From Sphaerotilus microaerophilus (GTDB lineage: Bacteria; Pseudomonadota; Gammaproteobacteria; Burkholderiales; Burkholderiaceae_C), in NCBI RefSeq assembly GCF_023734135.1, contig NZ_AP025730.1, forward strand, positions 930,001-994,000: DNA of 64,000 bases. The letters run 5' to 3'. This document shows, in pieces, positions 38,773-48,500 of the stretch (the first letter of the stretch is position 1; every line of letters starts with the position of its first letter). The notes beneath the pieces are model-generated. The model was not told the DNA's origin, did no database searches, and saw only the letters and a program-made list of their open reading frames with translations. Position numbers and translations under genes: made by a program.

Positions 38773-39267
38773 TCAACCGGCTGCCAACCGCTGCAGCAGC
38801 CCGGCCAATGCGTGCCGGGCCGCCGCAGCGCGCACCGCGGCGCGGTCGCCGTCGAAGTGGCAGACCTCGCTGTGGAGGCTGCCATCGGGCAGTCGCCAGC
38901 CAAACCACACGGTGCCGACCGGCTTGGCCGCACTGCCGCCGCTCGGCCCGGCCACGCCGGTGACCGACAGCGCGAGCGCGCAGCGGGCCCGCTCGGCCGC
39001 ACCTACGGCCATCGCCCGCGCGACGGGCTCGCTGACGGCGCCGTTCCTGTCGATCAGGCTGGCATCGACGCCCAGCAGTTCGGTCTTGGCGGCGTTGCTG
39101 TAGGTCACGAAGCCGCGTTCGAACCAGTCGCTCGACCCCGCCAGCTCGGTGCAGGCCGCGGCGATCAGCCCGCCGGTGCAGCTCTCGGCGGTGGCGAGCG
39201 TCCAGCCGGCGGTGCGCAGGCGGTCGGCCAGCTGGATGACGAGGTCGGCGGTGTGCGGGTGCGGCAT
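38773..39267 (-). CDS. pncC: nicotinamide-nucleotide amidase (CinA C-terminal domain family)
   Basis: This 164-residue enzyme hydrolyses nicotinamide mononucleotide to nicotinate mononucleotide, part of NAD salvage. The family marks LATAESCTGGLIAA, FVTYSNAAKTELLGV and ALSVTGVAGPSGG are all present. Length equals E. coli PncC (165), so this is the stand-alone form rather than full CinA. It is separated from pgpA by 23 bases and probably forms one transcript with pgpA and thiL. Confidence 0.94.
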   Translation of the reverse strand: MPHPHTADLVIQLADRLRTAGWTLATAESCTGGLIAAACTELAGSSDWFERGFVTYSNAAKTELLGVDASLIDRNGAVSEPVARAMAVGAAERARCALALSVTGVAGPSGGSAAKPVGTVWFGWRLPDGSLHSEVCHFDGDRAAVRAAAARHALAGLLQRLAAG

Positions 39268-39290
39268 GGCGGGCGCCTCCACAGGGCGGC

Positions 39291-39917
39291 TCAGGGCAGG
39301 GCGCGCGCGAGGGCGACGCCGGTGGCGATCACGACCAGGGTGCACAGCGCGGCGACCAGGTCATCGAACAGGATGCCGAAGCCGCCGCGCCAGCCGCCAC
39401 CCTTGAAGCGCTGGTCGGCCCAGCGCACCGGGCCGGGCTTGGCGGCGTCGAAGTAGCGGAACAGCGCAAAGGCGCCGAGCTGGCCCCAGAAGCCGACCGG
39501 GCCGAGGATCCAGAGGATGGCCCAGATGGCCAGGATCTCGTCCCAGACGATGGCGCCGGGGTCATCGATGCGGGCGTTGCGCGCCGTGGTGGTGCAGGCC
39601 CACCAGCCGACCGCCAGGCCGATCAGCAGCACCAGGCCCCACCCGGCGGCGCCGCCGGCCTGCTGTACCCAGCGGTCGAGCCAGATGAAGCTGGCCCAGC
39701 CCCAGAGCGTGCCGGCGGTGCCCGGTGCCCAGGGGCTCAGGCCGCTGCCGAAGCCCAGCGCGATCCAGTGCGCCGGGTGGAAGCCCATGAAGGCGGCGTC
39801 GATGCGGCGCGGCGCAGCGGGCGCCGCAGGCGGCTCGGCCGTCGGGTGGGTCGTCGTGCTGGTGGGCGGGAGGCGGGGCTCGACGTCCACCACGTCGGGG
39901 TCGGTGGGCTCGGTCAT
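39291..39917 (-). CDS. pgpA: phosphatidylglycerophosphatase A
   Basis: This 208-residue inner membrane enzyme removes phosphate from phosphatidylglycerol phosphate to make phosphatidylglycerol. The N-terminal family motif GFGSGLSPWAPGTAGTLWG is clear, as are DDPGAIVWDEI and the DAAKPGPVRWADQRFKGG loop. The first 40 residues are proline-rich and look like an added cytoplasmic tail. It lies 29 bases after the thiL stop in the thiL-pgpA-pncC order common in proteobacteria. Confidence 0.94.
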   Translation of the reverse strand: MTEPTDPDVVDVEPRLPPTSTTTHPTAEPPAAPAAPRRIDAAFMGFHPAHWIALGFGSGLSPWAPGTAGTLWGWASFIWLDRWVQQAGGAAGWGLVLLIGLAVGWWACTTTARNARIDDPGAIVWDEILAIWAILWILGPVGFWGQLGAFALFRYFDAAKPGPVRWADQRFKGGGWRGGFGILFDDLVAALCTLVVIATGVALARALP

Positions 39918-39946
39918 TGGTGGCTCAAGTGCGGCTCATCTGCGAC

Positions 39947-40981
39947 TCAGGTGCGGAAGTGATCGAAGGCCTGGCCCTCGAAGGCCAGCGGCCGGCCGTG
40001 CGCGTCGAGCAGGTGCACGCCGGGCGCGGCCTCGATGCGGCCGATGCGGCGCACGCCCACGGTGGCGCTGGCCGCAGCGCGCTCGACCAGTCCCCGCGCG
40101 GCGGGGGGCGCGGTGAAGAGCAGCTCGTAGTCGTCGCCGCCGGTGAGCAGGCAGGTCAGCTGCAGCGCCTCGGGTCGCGCGGCCAGCACCACACTGCGCG
40201 GCAGCGCGGCGGTGTCCAGCGTCACGCCCAGGGTGCAGTCGCCCGGGCCGGCGGTGCCGCTCTCGCGGCGGGCGACGGCCGCGCCGGAGCGCCGCAGCAG
40301 GTGGCGCAGGTCGCCCAGCAGGCCGTCGGACACATCGATCGCCGCGCTGGCCACGCCGCGCAGCGCCATGCCGAGCGCGACGCGCGGCTGCGGCTGCTCC
40401 ATCGCCCGGCGCACGGCCTCGAAGTCCTCCCCCGGCAGGCTGACCGTGCCGCGGAAGACCTCCAGCGCCAACCGGGCATCGCCGATGCCGCCGCCTACAC
40501 CTTCACCAGCGGGGTGGCTGACCCAGAGGTCATCGCCCGGGCGGGCGCCGTCGCGCAGCAGCGCCGCGCCTGCGGGCACCTCGCCGAACACGGTGATGCA
40601 CAGGTTCAGCGGCCCGGCGGTGGTGTCGCCGCCGACCAGCTCGATCTCGTGCGCATCGGCCAGCGCATGCAGGCCGGCAGCGAAACCGGCGAGGAAGGCC
40701 TCGTCCACCCGCGGCATCGACAGCGCCAGCGTGTAGGCCAGCGGTTTCGCGCCGCAGGCGGCGAGGTCGGAGAGGTTCACCGCCAGCGCCTTGTGGCCCA
40801 GGCGTTCGGGCCGCACGGTGGACAGGAAGTGCCGCCCTTCGACCAGCATGTCGCAGGACACCGCCAGCTGCATGCCGGGCGCGGGCGCCAGCAGCGCGCA
40901 GTCGTCGCCGATGCCCAGCGGGCTGCGCCGCGCCGGGCGGCGGAAAAAGCGGTCGATCAGTTCGAATTCGCCGAGGGGCAT
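39947..40981 (-). CDS. thiL: thiamine-monophosphate kinase
   Basis: This 344-residue enzyme phosphorylates thiamine monophosphate to thiamine diphosphate, the cofactor needed by the E1 dehydrogenase in this window. Family motifs are GEFELIDRFF, LGIGDDCALL, LAVNLSDLAACGAKP and VGGDTTAGPLN. The ATG at 40981 gives MPLGEFELI, the usual start; the frame is open further upstream but that part has no family match. Position ahead of pgpA is typical. Confidence 0.95.
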   Translation of the reverse strand: MPLGEFELIDRFFRRPARRSPLGIGDDCALLAPAPGMQLAVSCDMLVEGRHFLSTVRPERLGHKALAVNLSDLAACGAKPLAYTLALSMPRVDEAFLAGFAAGLHALADAHEIELVGGDTTAGPLNLCITVFGEVPAGAALLRDGARPGDDLWVSHPAGEGVGGGIGDARLALEVFRGTVSLPGEDFEAVRRAMEQPQPRVALGMALRGVASAAIDVSDGLLGDLRHLLRRSGAAVARRESGTAGPGDCTLGVTLDTAALPRSVVLAARPEALQLTCLLTGGDDYELLFTAPPAARGLVERAAASATVGVRRIGRIEAAPGVHLLDAHGRPLAFEGQAFDHFRT

Positions 40982-41045
40982 CGGGGCGGGCCTGCAGTCG
41001 GAGGGAGGGCGGATTATCGAGGGCGTGCGGTGCCCCCGAGGCCGC

Positions 41046-41693
41046 TCACTCCAGCCCGGCCGTGCGCAGCGCGTTGGCCAGCTCGACCGCCGAGCGCACG
41101 CCCATCTTGTCGAACACGCGGGCGCGGTGGACCTCGACGGTGCGCACGCTGATGTCCAGCTCGTCGGCAATTTGCTTGTTCGCGCGGCCCTGGATCACCA
41201 GGCGCATCACCTCTTGCTCGCGCTCGGTGAGTTCGTCGAGCAGGCGGCGCACCTGGGCGCGCCCGGCGGCGGTGTCCAGCGCCGTGCTGCTCAGCGCCAG
41301 CGCCTCGATGACGCGGTCCACCAGCGCGTTGTCGGAGAACGGTTTCTCGACGAAGTCGAAGGCGCCGCGCTTGACCGCCGTCACCGCGGTGGCGACGTCG
41401 GCGTGCCCGGTCAGGAAGATCACCTGCAGCGCCCCGACGCAGCCGCGCTCCAGCAGGCGCTCGAACAGGGCCATGCCGCTCATGCCGGGCATGCGCATGT
41501 CGAGCAGCAGGCAGGTCGGGCCATCCAGGCGCACGCGGCCGGTCTCGAGCGCAGCCCAGAAGGCGTCGGCCGAGGCATGTGCCTCGGGCAGCAGGCGGCG
41601 CGAGCGCAGCAGCCAGGCCAGCGCGTCGCGCACGACCTCCTCGTCGTCCACGATGTGGACGGTGCCGGTGGTCGCGGTGACGCGTGAACTCAT
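41046..41693 (-). CDS. FixJ/NarL-type response regulator (orphan)
   Basis: This 215-residue regulator has a receiver domain (about 10-125) with acidic pocket VDDEE, phospho-acceptor D in LLLDMRMPG and lysine in VEKPF, followed by a LuxR-type helix-turn-helix with LTEREQEVMRLVIQGRANKQIADELDIS. The FixJ-like receiver is seen in DctR and TtrR type regulators of betaproteobacteria. No histidine kinase gene is adjacent on either side, so its partner is elsewhere. Targets cannot be inferred from the flanking housekeeping genes. Confidence 0.9.
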   Translation of the reverse strand: MSSRVTATTGTVHIVDDEEVVRDALAWLLRSRRLLPEAHASADAFWAALETGRVRLDGPTCLLLDMRMPGMSGMALFERLLERGCVGALQVIFLTGHADVATAVTAVKRGAFDFVEKPFSDNALVDRVIEALALSSTALDTAAGRAQVRRLLDELTEREQEVMRLVIQGRANKQIADELDISVRTVEVHRARVFDKMGVRSAVELANALRTAGLE

Positions 41694-41809
41694 GGTGCGG
41701 GGCTCCGGGCGAGGGTGACAGCCCGCGATTGTGCGCGGCCACCGGGCGCCCGCACAGGGGGGATTGCCACCCTTTCTGCCGCTGAGTCCGGCCGCGCGCG
41801 ACGCGCATG

Positions 41810-41833
41810 AAAAAGGCCCCGTCGAGGGGCCTT
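41810..41833 (-). terminator. rho-independent terminator after the EF-G-like gene
   Basis: On the minus strand AAGGCCCC pairs with GGGGCCTT around a TCGAC loop (41813-41833) and runs into T residues opposite 41810-41814. It lies 21 bases after the EF-G-like stop. Confidence 0.85.
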
Positions 41834-41854
41834 GGTGAGGTGCCGAGGGGGCGC

Positions 41855-43960
41855 TCAGTCCTCTTCGTGCAGCTGGTAGCCCTTGGCCATTTCTGCCTGT
41901 ACGTTCGGCGGCACGGCGTCGTAGTGCGACAGCGCCAGGGTGTAGCGGCCTTCGCCACGGGTCAGCGAGTTCAGGCGCAGCTGGTAGCCCGACAGCTCGG
42001 ACAGCGGCGCGCGCGCGCGCACCGAGGCCAGGCCGCCGGCCAGTGCGTCGGTGCCGCGGATCTCGCCGCGGCGCGAAGCCAGGTCACCGGTGATGTCGCC
42101 GATGGACTGGTCTCCCGCGGTGATCTCCACGTCCACCACCGGCTCCAGCACGATCGGGCCGGCCTCCTTCATTGCCAGGATGAAGGCCTTCTTGCCCGCG
42201 GTGACGAAGGCGATTTCCTTGCTGTCCACGCTGTGGTGCTTGCCGTCGGTGACGGTGACGCGCACGTCCACCACCGGGTGGCCGGCGATCACGCCGGCGT
42301 CCATCGCCAGGCGCACGCCCTTCTCGACGGCCGGGATGAACTGGCCGGGGATGGTGCCGCCCTTGACCACGTCGACAAACTCGAAGCCCGCGCCGCGCGG
42401 CAGTGCCTCGACCGTCAGGTGCACCTCGCCGAACTGGCCGGCGCCGCCAGTCTGCTTCTTGTGGCGGTACTGCGCGCTGGCCTTGCCGGTGATGGTCTCG
42501 CGGTAGGCGATGGCCGGCGGGGCGGTGTCCACCTCGACGCGGTAGGTCTCGCGCAGGCGCTCCAGCACCACGCGCAGGTGCAGCTCGCCCAGGCCGTAGA
42601 CGACGGTCTCGTGCGTGCTGGCGACCTGCTCGACCTTCAGGCAGGGGTCCTCGATGGCCAGCTTGGCCAGCACCTCGGCCAGGCGCTGGTCATCGCCGTG
42701 GCGCCGGGGCTTGAGGGCGATGCCGTGCACCGGCACCGGGAAGGGCAGCGGCTTGAGGTGGATGTGGTCGTCCTCGGCGGCGTCGTGCAGCACGGCGTCG
42801 TAGGCGACCTCGTCGACCTTGGCCACCGCCACGATGTCACCCGGGATGGCGCTGGGCACCTCGACGTGGTCCTTGCCTTGCAGCATGAACAGGTGGCCGA
42901 CCTTGAAGGGCTTGCGGCCGTCGCCGACGTAGAGCAGGCTGTCCTTGCTGACGGTGCCCTGGTGGATGCGGAACACGCCCATCTTGCCGACGTAGGGGTC
43001 GATCGCGACCTTGAAGACATGGGCCAGGACGTGCTGGGCCGGATCGACCTGGGCGTGCATCAGCCGCGCCTCGGCGCCCTCGCCCTTGTAGAAGTCGGGC
43101 AGGTTGCCTTCGGTCGGATCGGGCAGCAGCTGGGTGACGACGTCGAGCAGCTGGGCCACGCCGACACCGGTCTTGGCCGAGACGAAGAACACCGGGATCA
43201 GGTGACCCTCGCGCAGCGCCTGTTCCAGCGGGGCGTGCAGCTCGGTGGCGGGCACGTCGCCCTCGTTCAGGTAGCGGTCGACGAAGGCGCCGTCGACTTC
43301 CACCACCTGTTCCACCAGCGCGCGGTGCGCAGCGGCGACCGAGGAGAAATCGGCTTCATGGCCGGGCGTGGCCTCGGGGGCGAACCAGCAGTCCACCACC
43401 TCGGTGCCGCCGTTGGCGGGCAGGTTCAGCGGCAGGCACACGCGCCCGAAGGTCTCCTGGATCTGCGCCAGGAGGTCAGCCGGCTTGACCCCGGGGGCGT
43501 CGATCCGGTTGACGATGATCATGCGGTCGAGCTGGCGCTCGGCAGCGTAGGCCATCATGCGCACGGCCATCGGCTCGATGCCGGCGGTGGCGTTGATGAC
43601 GATCGCGGCAGTCTCCACCGCTTCCAGCGCCGGCAGGCTCTGGCCGAGGAAGTCGGCGTTGCCGGGGGTGTCGAGCAGGTGGATGCGCGTGTCACCGTGG
43701 GTCAGGTGCATCACGCTGCTGTGCAGCGAGTGCTGCATGCGACGTTCGATCGGATCGTAGTCGCTGACGGTGCTGCCCTTTTCGACGCTGCCGACCGCGC
43801 CGATGACGCCGGCCTGCTGCAGCAGGGCTTCTGCGAGGGTGGTCTTGCCGGCCGCGGCGGGCCCGACCAGAGCCAGGGTGCGGATGCGGTGGACGTCGTG
43901 GGCGGACGTCGGTTGGGGCGCAACACCGTTGGCGGTGCTGCGCGCTGCTGGGCTGGACAT
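41855..43960 (-). CDS. EF-G-like translational GTPase (FusA paralogue)
   Basis: This 701-residue protein has the EF-G layout: GTPase domain with P-loop GPAAAGKT at 33-40 and NRID at 151-154, domain II, and the C-terminal domains IV-V with YRHKKQTGGAGQFGEVHL. The G3 motif reads DTPGNADF, with asparagine (N101) where EF-G has the catalytic histidine. The switch I threonine motif GITI is replaced by an IERRMQHSL stretch. It is therefore not the main EF-G but an EF-G-like paralogue of unassigned role. The ATG at 43960 follows AAAGGAG; the upstream open frame is intergenic. It is a single-gene unit. Confidence 0.9.
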   Translation of the reverse strand: MSSPAARSTANGVAPQPTSAHDVHRIRTLALVGPAAAGKTTLAEALLQQAGVIGAVGSVEKGSTVSDYDPIERRMQHSLHSSVMHLTHGDTRIHLLDTPGNADFLGQSLPALEAVETAAIVINATAGIEPMAVRMMAYAAERQLDRMIIVNRIDAPGVKPADLLAQIQETFGRVCLPLNLPANGGTEVVDCWFAPEATPGHEADFSSVAAAHRALVEQVVEVDGAFVDRYLNEGDVPATELHAPLEQALREGHLIPVFFVSAKTGVGVAQLLDVVTQLLPDPTEGNLPDFYKGEGAEARLMHAQVDPAQHVLAHVFKVAIDPYVGKMGVFRIHQGTVSKDSLLYVGDGRKPFKVGHLFMLQGKDHVEVPSAIPGDIVAVAKVDEVAYDAVLHDAAEDDHIHLKPLPFPVPVHGIALKPRRHGDDQRLAEVLAKLAIEDPCLKVEQVASTHETVVYGLGELHLRVVLERLRETYRVEVDTAPPAIAYRETITGKASAQYRHKKQTGGAGQFGEVHLTVEALPRGAGFEFVDVVKGGTIPGQFIPAVEKGVRLAMDAGVIAGHPVVDVRVTVTDGKHHSVDSKEIAFVTAGKKAFILAMKEAGPIVLEPVVDVEITAGDQSIGDITGDLASRRGEIRGTDALAGGLASVRARAPLSELSGYQLRLNSLTRGEGRYTLALSHYDAVPPNVQAEMAKGYQLHEED

Positions 43961-44251
43961 GGTGGGGCTCCTTTGCGCCGCAGGCCACGCACCACTGCTG
44001 AACAACTCAGGGCGCGCGGGTGAGGCGCTGGTTGGGTGGTTGATGACGGTCAGCCTACGCCGATCGGGCCGGCTCCACAAGCCGTGCGGTCCGCGGCGCA
44101 AGCCACCTCGCACCAGGTGCTGCGCCGCATCAAGGATGCGTGTGGCTTGGGTTGCTTCACCAAGGGGTAACCCGGTGTCGGTAGACTGATCGCGCTCTCG
44201 GCTCGGCCTCGTGCCGGACGCCCGACCCGTCAAGAACAAAAGGATCGATCG

Positions 44252-45481
44252 ATGCGCCGCTTTGCCCGTACGCCGCTTGCTGTGGCCAGGCTCCCTGTGT
44301 GTGTGCTGCTCGCCGCGGCGGCGCTGACCGCCTGCGGTGGCGGCAGCGGATCGGGTGGGCCGGGCGGCATGCCACCGCTGCCGGTCGGTGTGGTGACGGT
44401 GCAGCCGGGCACGGTGGCGCTGACCACCGAGCTGCCGGGCCGGCTCGAAGCCTGGCGCACGGCCCAGGTGCGCGCCCGCGTGCCGGGGGTGGTGCTCAAG
44501 CGCCTGTTCACCGAAGGCGCTGACGTGAAGGCCGGCCAGTCGCTGTTCCAGCTGGATGCCGCGGCCTACCGCGCCACGCTCGACAGCGCCCTGGCCACGC
44601 AGGGCAAGGCCGAAGCCAACCTGGCGCAGGCGCAGGCGACCCTGCAGCGCAACCAGCCACTGGTGGCCGCCAAGGCGATCAGCCAGCAGGAGTGGATCGC
44701 CTCCGAGACCGCGCTCAAGCAAGCCCAGGCGGACCTGGCCAGCGCCAAGGCGGCGGTGCAGACGGCCAGGCTCAACGTCGACTACGCCGCGGTGCTGGCG
44801 CCGATCGGTGGACGCATCGGCCGTGCGCAGGTGACCGAGGGCGCGCTGGTGGGGCAGGGCGAGGCCACGCTGCTGGCCACCATTCAGCAGATCCACCCGC
44901 TGTACGTCAACTTCACCCAGTCGGCCAACGAGGTGCTGCGGCTGCGCCAGGCGGTGGCGCGCGGCACGCTGGGGGCGGTCGGTGCCGACGCCACGCGCGT
45001 GCAGGTGCTGCTGGACGACGGCAGCGTCTACCCGCAGCCGGGCAAACTGCTGTTCTCCGACCTGACGGTGGACCCCAGCTCGGGCCAGGTGACGCTGCGT
45101 GCCGAGCTGCCGAATCCGCAGGGGCTGTTGCTGCCGGGGCTGTACGTGAAGGTGCGCATCGGGCAGGCACAGAGCAACGACGCCATGCTGCTGCCGCAGC
45201 AGGCGGTCACGCGGGGCGCGGGAGGGGACACCGTGCTGGTGGTCGGCGCTGACCGTACCGTCAGCCCGCGCCCGGTGAAACTGGGCGGGTCGCAGGGCAC
45301 CCAGTGGGTGGTGCTGGGTGGCCTGAAGGCCGGCGAGCAGGTGGTGGTGGACGGCTTCCAGAAGATCCGCCCCAAGGTGCCGGTGACGCCGGTGCCCTGG
45401 TCGCCGCTGGGGGCTTCAGCGGCGGGTGCGGCCACCGCTGCCGCTGCAGCGTCGGCCCCTGCATCCGCCGGCAGCCGCTGA
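44252..45481 (+). CDS. RND efflux periplasmic adaptor (AcrA/MexA-like)
   Basis: This 409-residue adaptor is a lipoprotein: the signal ends at LTACGGG with a lipobox cysteine near residue 28. Lipoyl-like, hairpin and beta-barrel domains follow (PGRLEAWRTAQVRARVPGVV, VLAPIGGRIGRAQVTEG, PGLYVKVRIG). The C-terminal tail is Ala/Ser-rich. It bridges the inner-membrane pump to the outer-membrane channel encoded by the next two genes. The 291-base divergent gap to the EF-G-like gene holds its promoter; no local regulator is seen. Confidence 0.94.
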   Translation: MRRFARTPLAVARLPVCVLLAAAALTACGGGSGSGGPGGMPPLPVGVVTVQPGTVALTTELPGRLEAWRTAQVRARVPGVVLKRLFTEGADVKAGQSLFQLDAAAYRATLDSALATQGKAEANLAQAQATLQRNQPLVAAKAISQQEWIASETALKQAQADLASAKAAVQTARLNVDYAAVLAPIGGRIGRAQVTEGALVGQGEATLLATIQQIHPLYVNFTQSANEVLRLRQAVARGTLGAVGADATRVQVLLDDGSVYPQPGKLLFSDLTVDPSSGQVTLRAELPNPQGLLLPGLYVKVRIGQAQSNDAMLLPQQAVTRGAGGDTVLVVGADRTVSPRPVKLGGSQGTQWVVLGGLKAGEQVVVDGFQKIRPKVPVTPVPWSPLGASAAGAATAAAAASAPASAGSR

Positions 45482-45500
45482 GCGAAGCAGGAGCTCCCGC

Positions 45501-48500
45501 ATGAATTCCCGCTTCTTCATCGACCGGCCCATCTTTGCCTGGGTCATTGCGCTGTTCATCCTGGTGCTGGGTGCGGCGGCCATCACGCGCCTGCCGGTGG
45601 CGCAGTACCCCACGGTGGCGCCGCCGTCCATCGTCATCAGCACGGCCTACCCGGGCGCCTCCGCCAAGGTGATGGAGGACAGCGTGCTGTCCGTCATCGA
45701 GCAGGAGCTCAGCGGCGCGCCTGGCCTGATCTACATGGAGGGCAGCGCCGACGCCACCGGCTCGGGCAGCATCACGGCCACCTTCGAGCCGGGCAGCGAT
45801 GTGTCGATCGCCCAGATCGAGGTGCAGAACCGCCTGTCGCGCGCCACGCCGCGCCTGCCGGCCAGCGTCACGCAGCAGGGCGTGCGGGTGGACAAGGCGC
45901 GCTCCAACTTCCTGATGGTGGTTGTGCTGACCTCCAGCAACCCGGCCTACGACCCGGTGGCGCTGGCTGACTACGCGGTGCGCAACATCCAGCCCGAGCT
46001 GCTGCGCGTCCCCGGCGTGGGCCAGGCGCAGCTCTTCGCCTCCGAGCGCGCCATGCGTGTCTGGCTGGATCCGGCCAAGCTGGTCGGCTACGGCCTGTCC
46101 ACCGCCGATGTCAACAACGCCATCCGCGCGCAGAACCTGCAGATCTCCGCCGGCAGCGTCGGTGGCCTGCCCGCCGTGGGGCAGCAGACGCAGTACGCCT
46201 CGATCACCGTCAACGGCCAGCTTGGCAGCGCCGAGCAGTTCGGCGCCATCCTGCTGCGCGCCAACACCGACGGCTCCAGCGTGCGCCTGAAGGACGTGGC
46301 GCGCATCGAGGTGGGTGCCCAGGCCTACGCCAACGCCTCGCGCCTGAACGGCCAGATGTCGGCCGCGCTGGGCATCCAGCTCTCGCCCACCGGCAATGCG
46401 CTGGCCACCGCCAACGCCATCCGCGAGCGCATGGCCGCGCTCAAGGCCTTCATGCCCGAGGGCGTGGACTACGTCATCCCCTTCGACACCTCCAAGTTCG
46501 TCAAGATCTCGATCCAGGAGGTTGTGAAGACCCTGGCCGAGGCGATCGCGCTGGTGTTCGTGGTGATGCTGCTGTTCCTGCAGAACATCCGCTACACGCT
46601 GATCCCCACCATCGTCGTGCCGGTGGCGCTGACCGGCACCTTCGCGGTGATGCTGGCGCTGGGCTACTCGATCAACGTGCTGACGCTGTTCGGCATGGTG
46701 CTGGCCATCGGCATCCTGGTGGACGACGCCATCGTGGTGGTCGAGAACGTCGAGCGCATCATGGCCGAGGAGGGCCTGGGCCCGCGCGAGGCCACCATCA
46801 AGGCGATGGGCCAGATCACCGGCGCCATCATCGGCATCACCGTGGTGCTGGTGAGCGTGTTCGTGCCGATGGCCTTCTTCAGCGGCTCGGTGGGCAACAT
46901 CTACCGCCAGTTCTCGGTGGCGATGGTCGCCTCGATGATGTTCTCGGCCTTCATGGCGCTGTCGCTCACGCCCGCGCTGTGCGCCACGCTGCTCAAGCCG
47001 GTGGCGCCCGGCCACCATGAGAAGCGCGGCTTCTTCGGCGCCTTCAACCGTGGCTTCAAGCGCACCGCCAAGGGCTACGAGGGGCTGGTGGGGCGCATCC
47101 TGCCCCAGGCCGGGCGCTACCTGGTGATCTACGGCGCCATCCTGGCGGCGGTGGCCCTCATGTACCGCAGCCTGCCGACCTCCTTCCTGCCCAACGAGGA
47201 CCAGGGCTACATCGTCGTCAACATGCAGCTGCCCCCGGGCGCCAGCGTCCAGCGCACCGAGGCGGTGGTGCGCCAAGTCGAGGGCTTCATCATGAAGCAG
47301 CCCGAGGTGGACAAGATCATCAGCGTGCTGGGCTTCAGCTTTTCCGGCTCGGGGCAGAACGCCGCGCTGGCCTTCGTGCCGCTCAAGCCCTGGGAAGAAC
47401 GCTCGGGCAAGGAGCACAGCGCGCAGGCGCTGGCCGGGCGCACCTTCGGCGCCATGATGGCGGTGCGCGACGGCTTCATCTTCGCACTCAGCCCGCCGCC
47501 GATCCCCGAGCTGGGCAATGCCACCGGCTTCACCTTCCGCCTGCAGGACCGTGCGGGCCAGGGCCGCGAGGCGCTGCTCGCCGCGCGTGGCCAGCTGCTC
47601 GGCATGGCAGCCAAGAGCCCGGTGCTGCAGGGCGTGCGCCCCGACGGACTGGAAGATGCGCCGCAGCTGCAGCTGGACATCGATCGCGAGCGTGCCGCCG
47701 CGCTGGGCGTGGGCTTCGACAGCATCGGCAGCGTGCTCGCCACCGCGATGGGCTCGACCTACGTCAACGACTTCCCCAACGCCGGGCGCCTGCAGCGCGT
47801 GGTGGTGCAGGCCGAGGCCGCCGCCCGCATGCAGCCCGAGGACGTGCTGCGGCTGCACGTGCCCAACAGCCGTGGCCAGCAGGTGCCGCTGTCGGCCTTT
47901 GCCAGCACCCGCTGGGTGACCGGCCCGGTGCAGACCGTGCGCTACAACGGCTACCCGGCGATGAAGATCGCCGGGGACGCCGCGCCCGGCCATTCCACCG
48001 GGGACGCGATGGCCGAGATGGAGAAGCTGGCCGCCCAGCTGCCGCCGGGCTTCGGCTTTGAATGGACCGGCCAGTCGCGCGAGGAGAAGCTCTCCGGCGC
48101 GCAGGCCACCATCCTGCTCGCCTTCTCGATGCTGGCAGTGTTCCTCTGCCTGTCGGCGCTGTACGAGAGCTGGAGCATCCCGGTGGCCGTGCTGCTGGTG
48201 GTGCCGCTGGGCATCGTCGGCGCGCTGGCCGGCGTGTGGATGCGCGGCATGCCCAACGACGTGTATTTCAAGGTCGGCCTGATCACCATCATCGGCCTGT
48301 CGGCCAAGAACGCCATCCTGATCATCGAGTTCGCCAAGGACCTGCAGGCCGAGGGCAAGGGCCTGATCGAGGCCACGCTCGAAGCCTGCCACCTGCGCTT
48401 CCGCCCCATCCTGATGACTTCCTTCGCCTTCATCCTCGGCGTGCTGCCACTGGCCACCGCCAGCGGGGCCGGCTCGGCCAGCCAGCGCGCCATCGGCACC

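Noticed and set aside
43961..44251. Sigma-70 promoter for the RND efflux operon
   Set aside because: TAGACT near 44194 resembles a -10 box, but no -35 box at the correct spacing was found, so no promoter is claimed.
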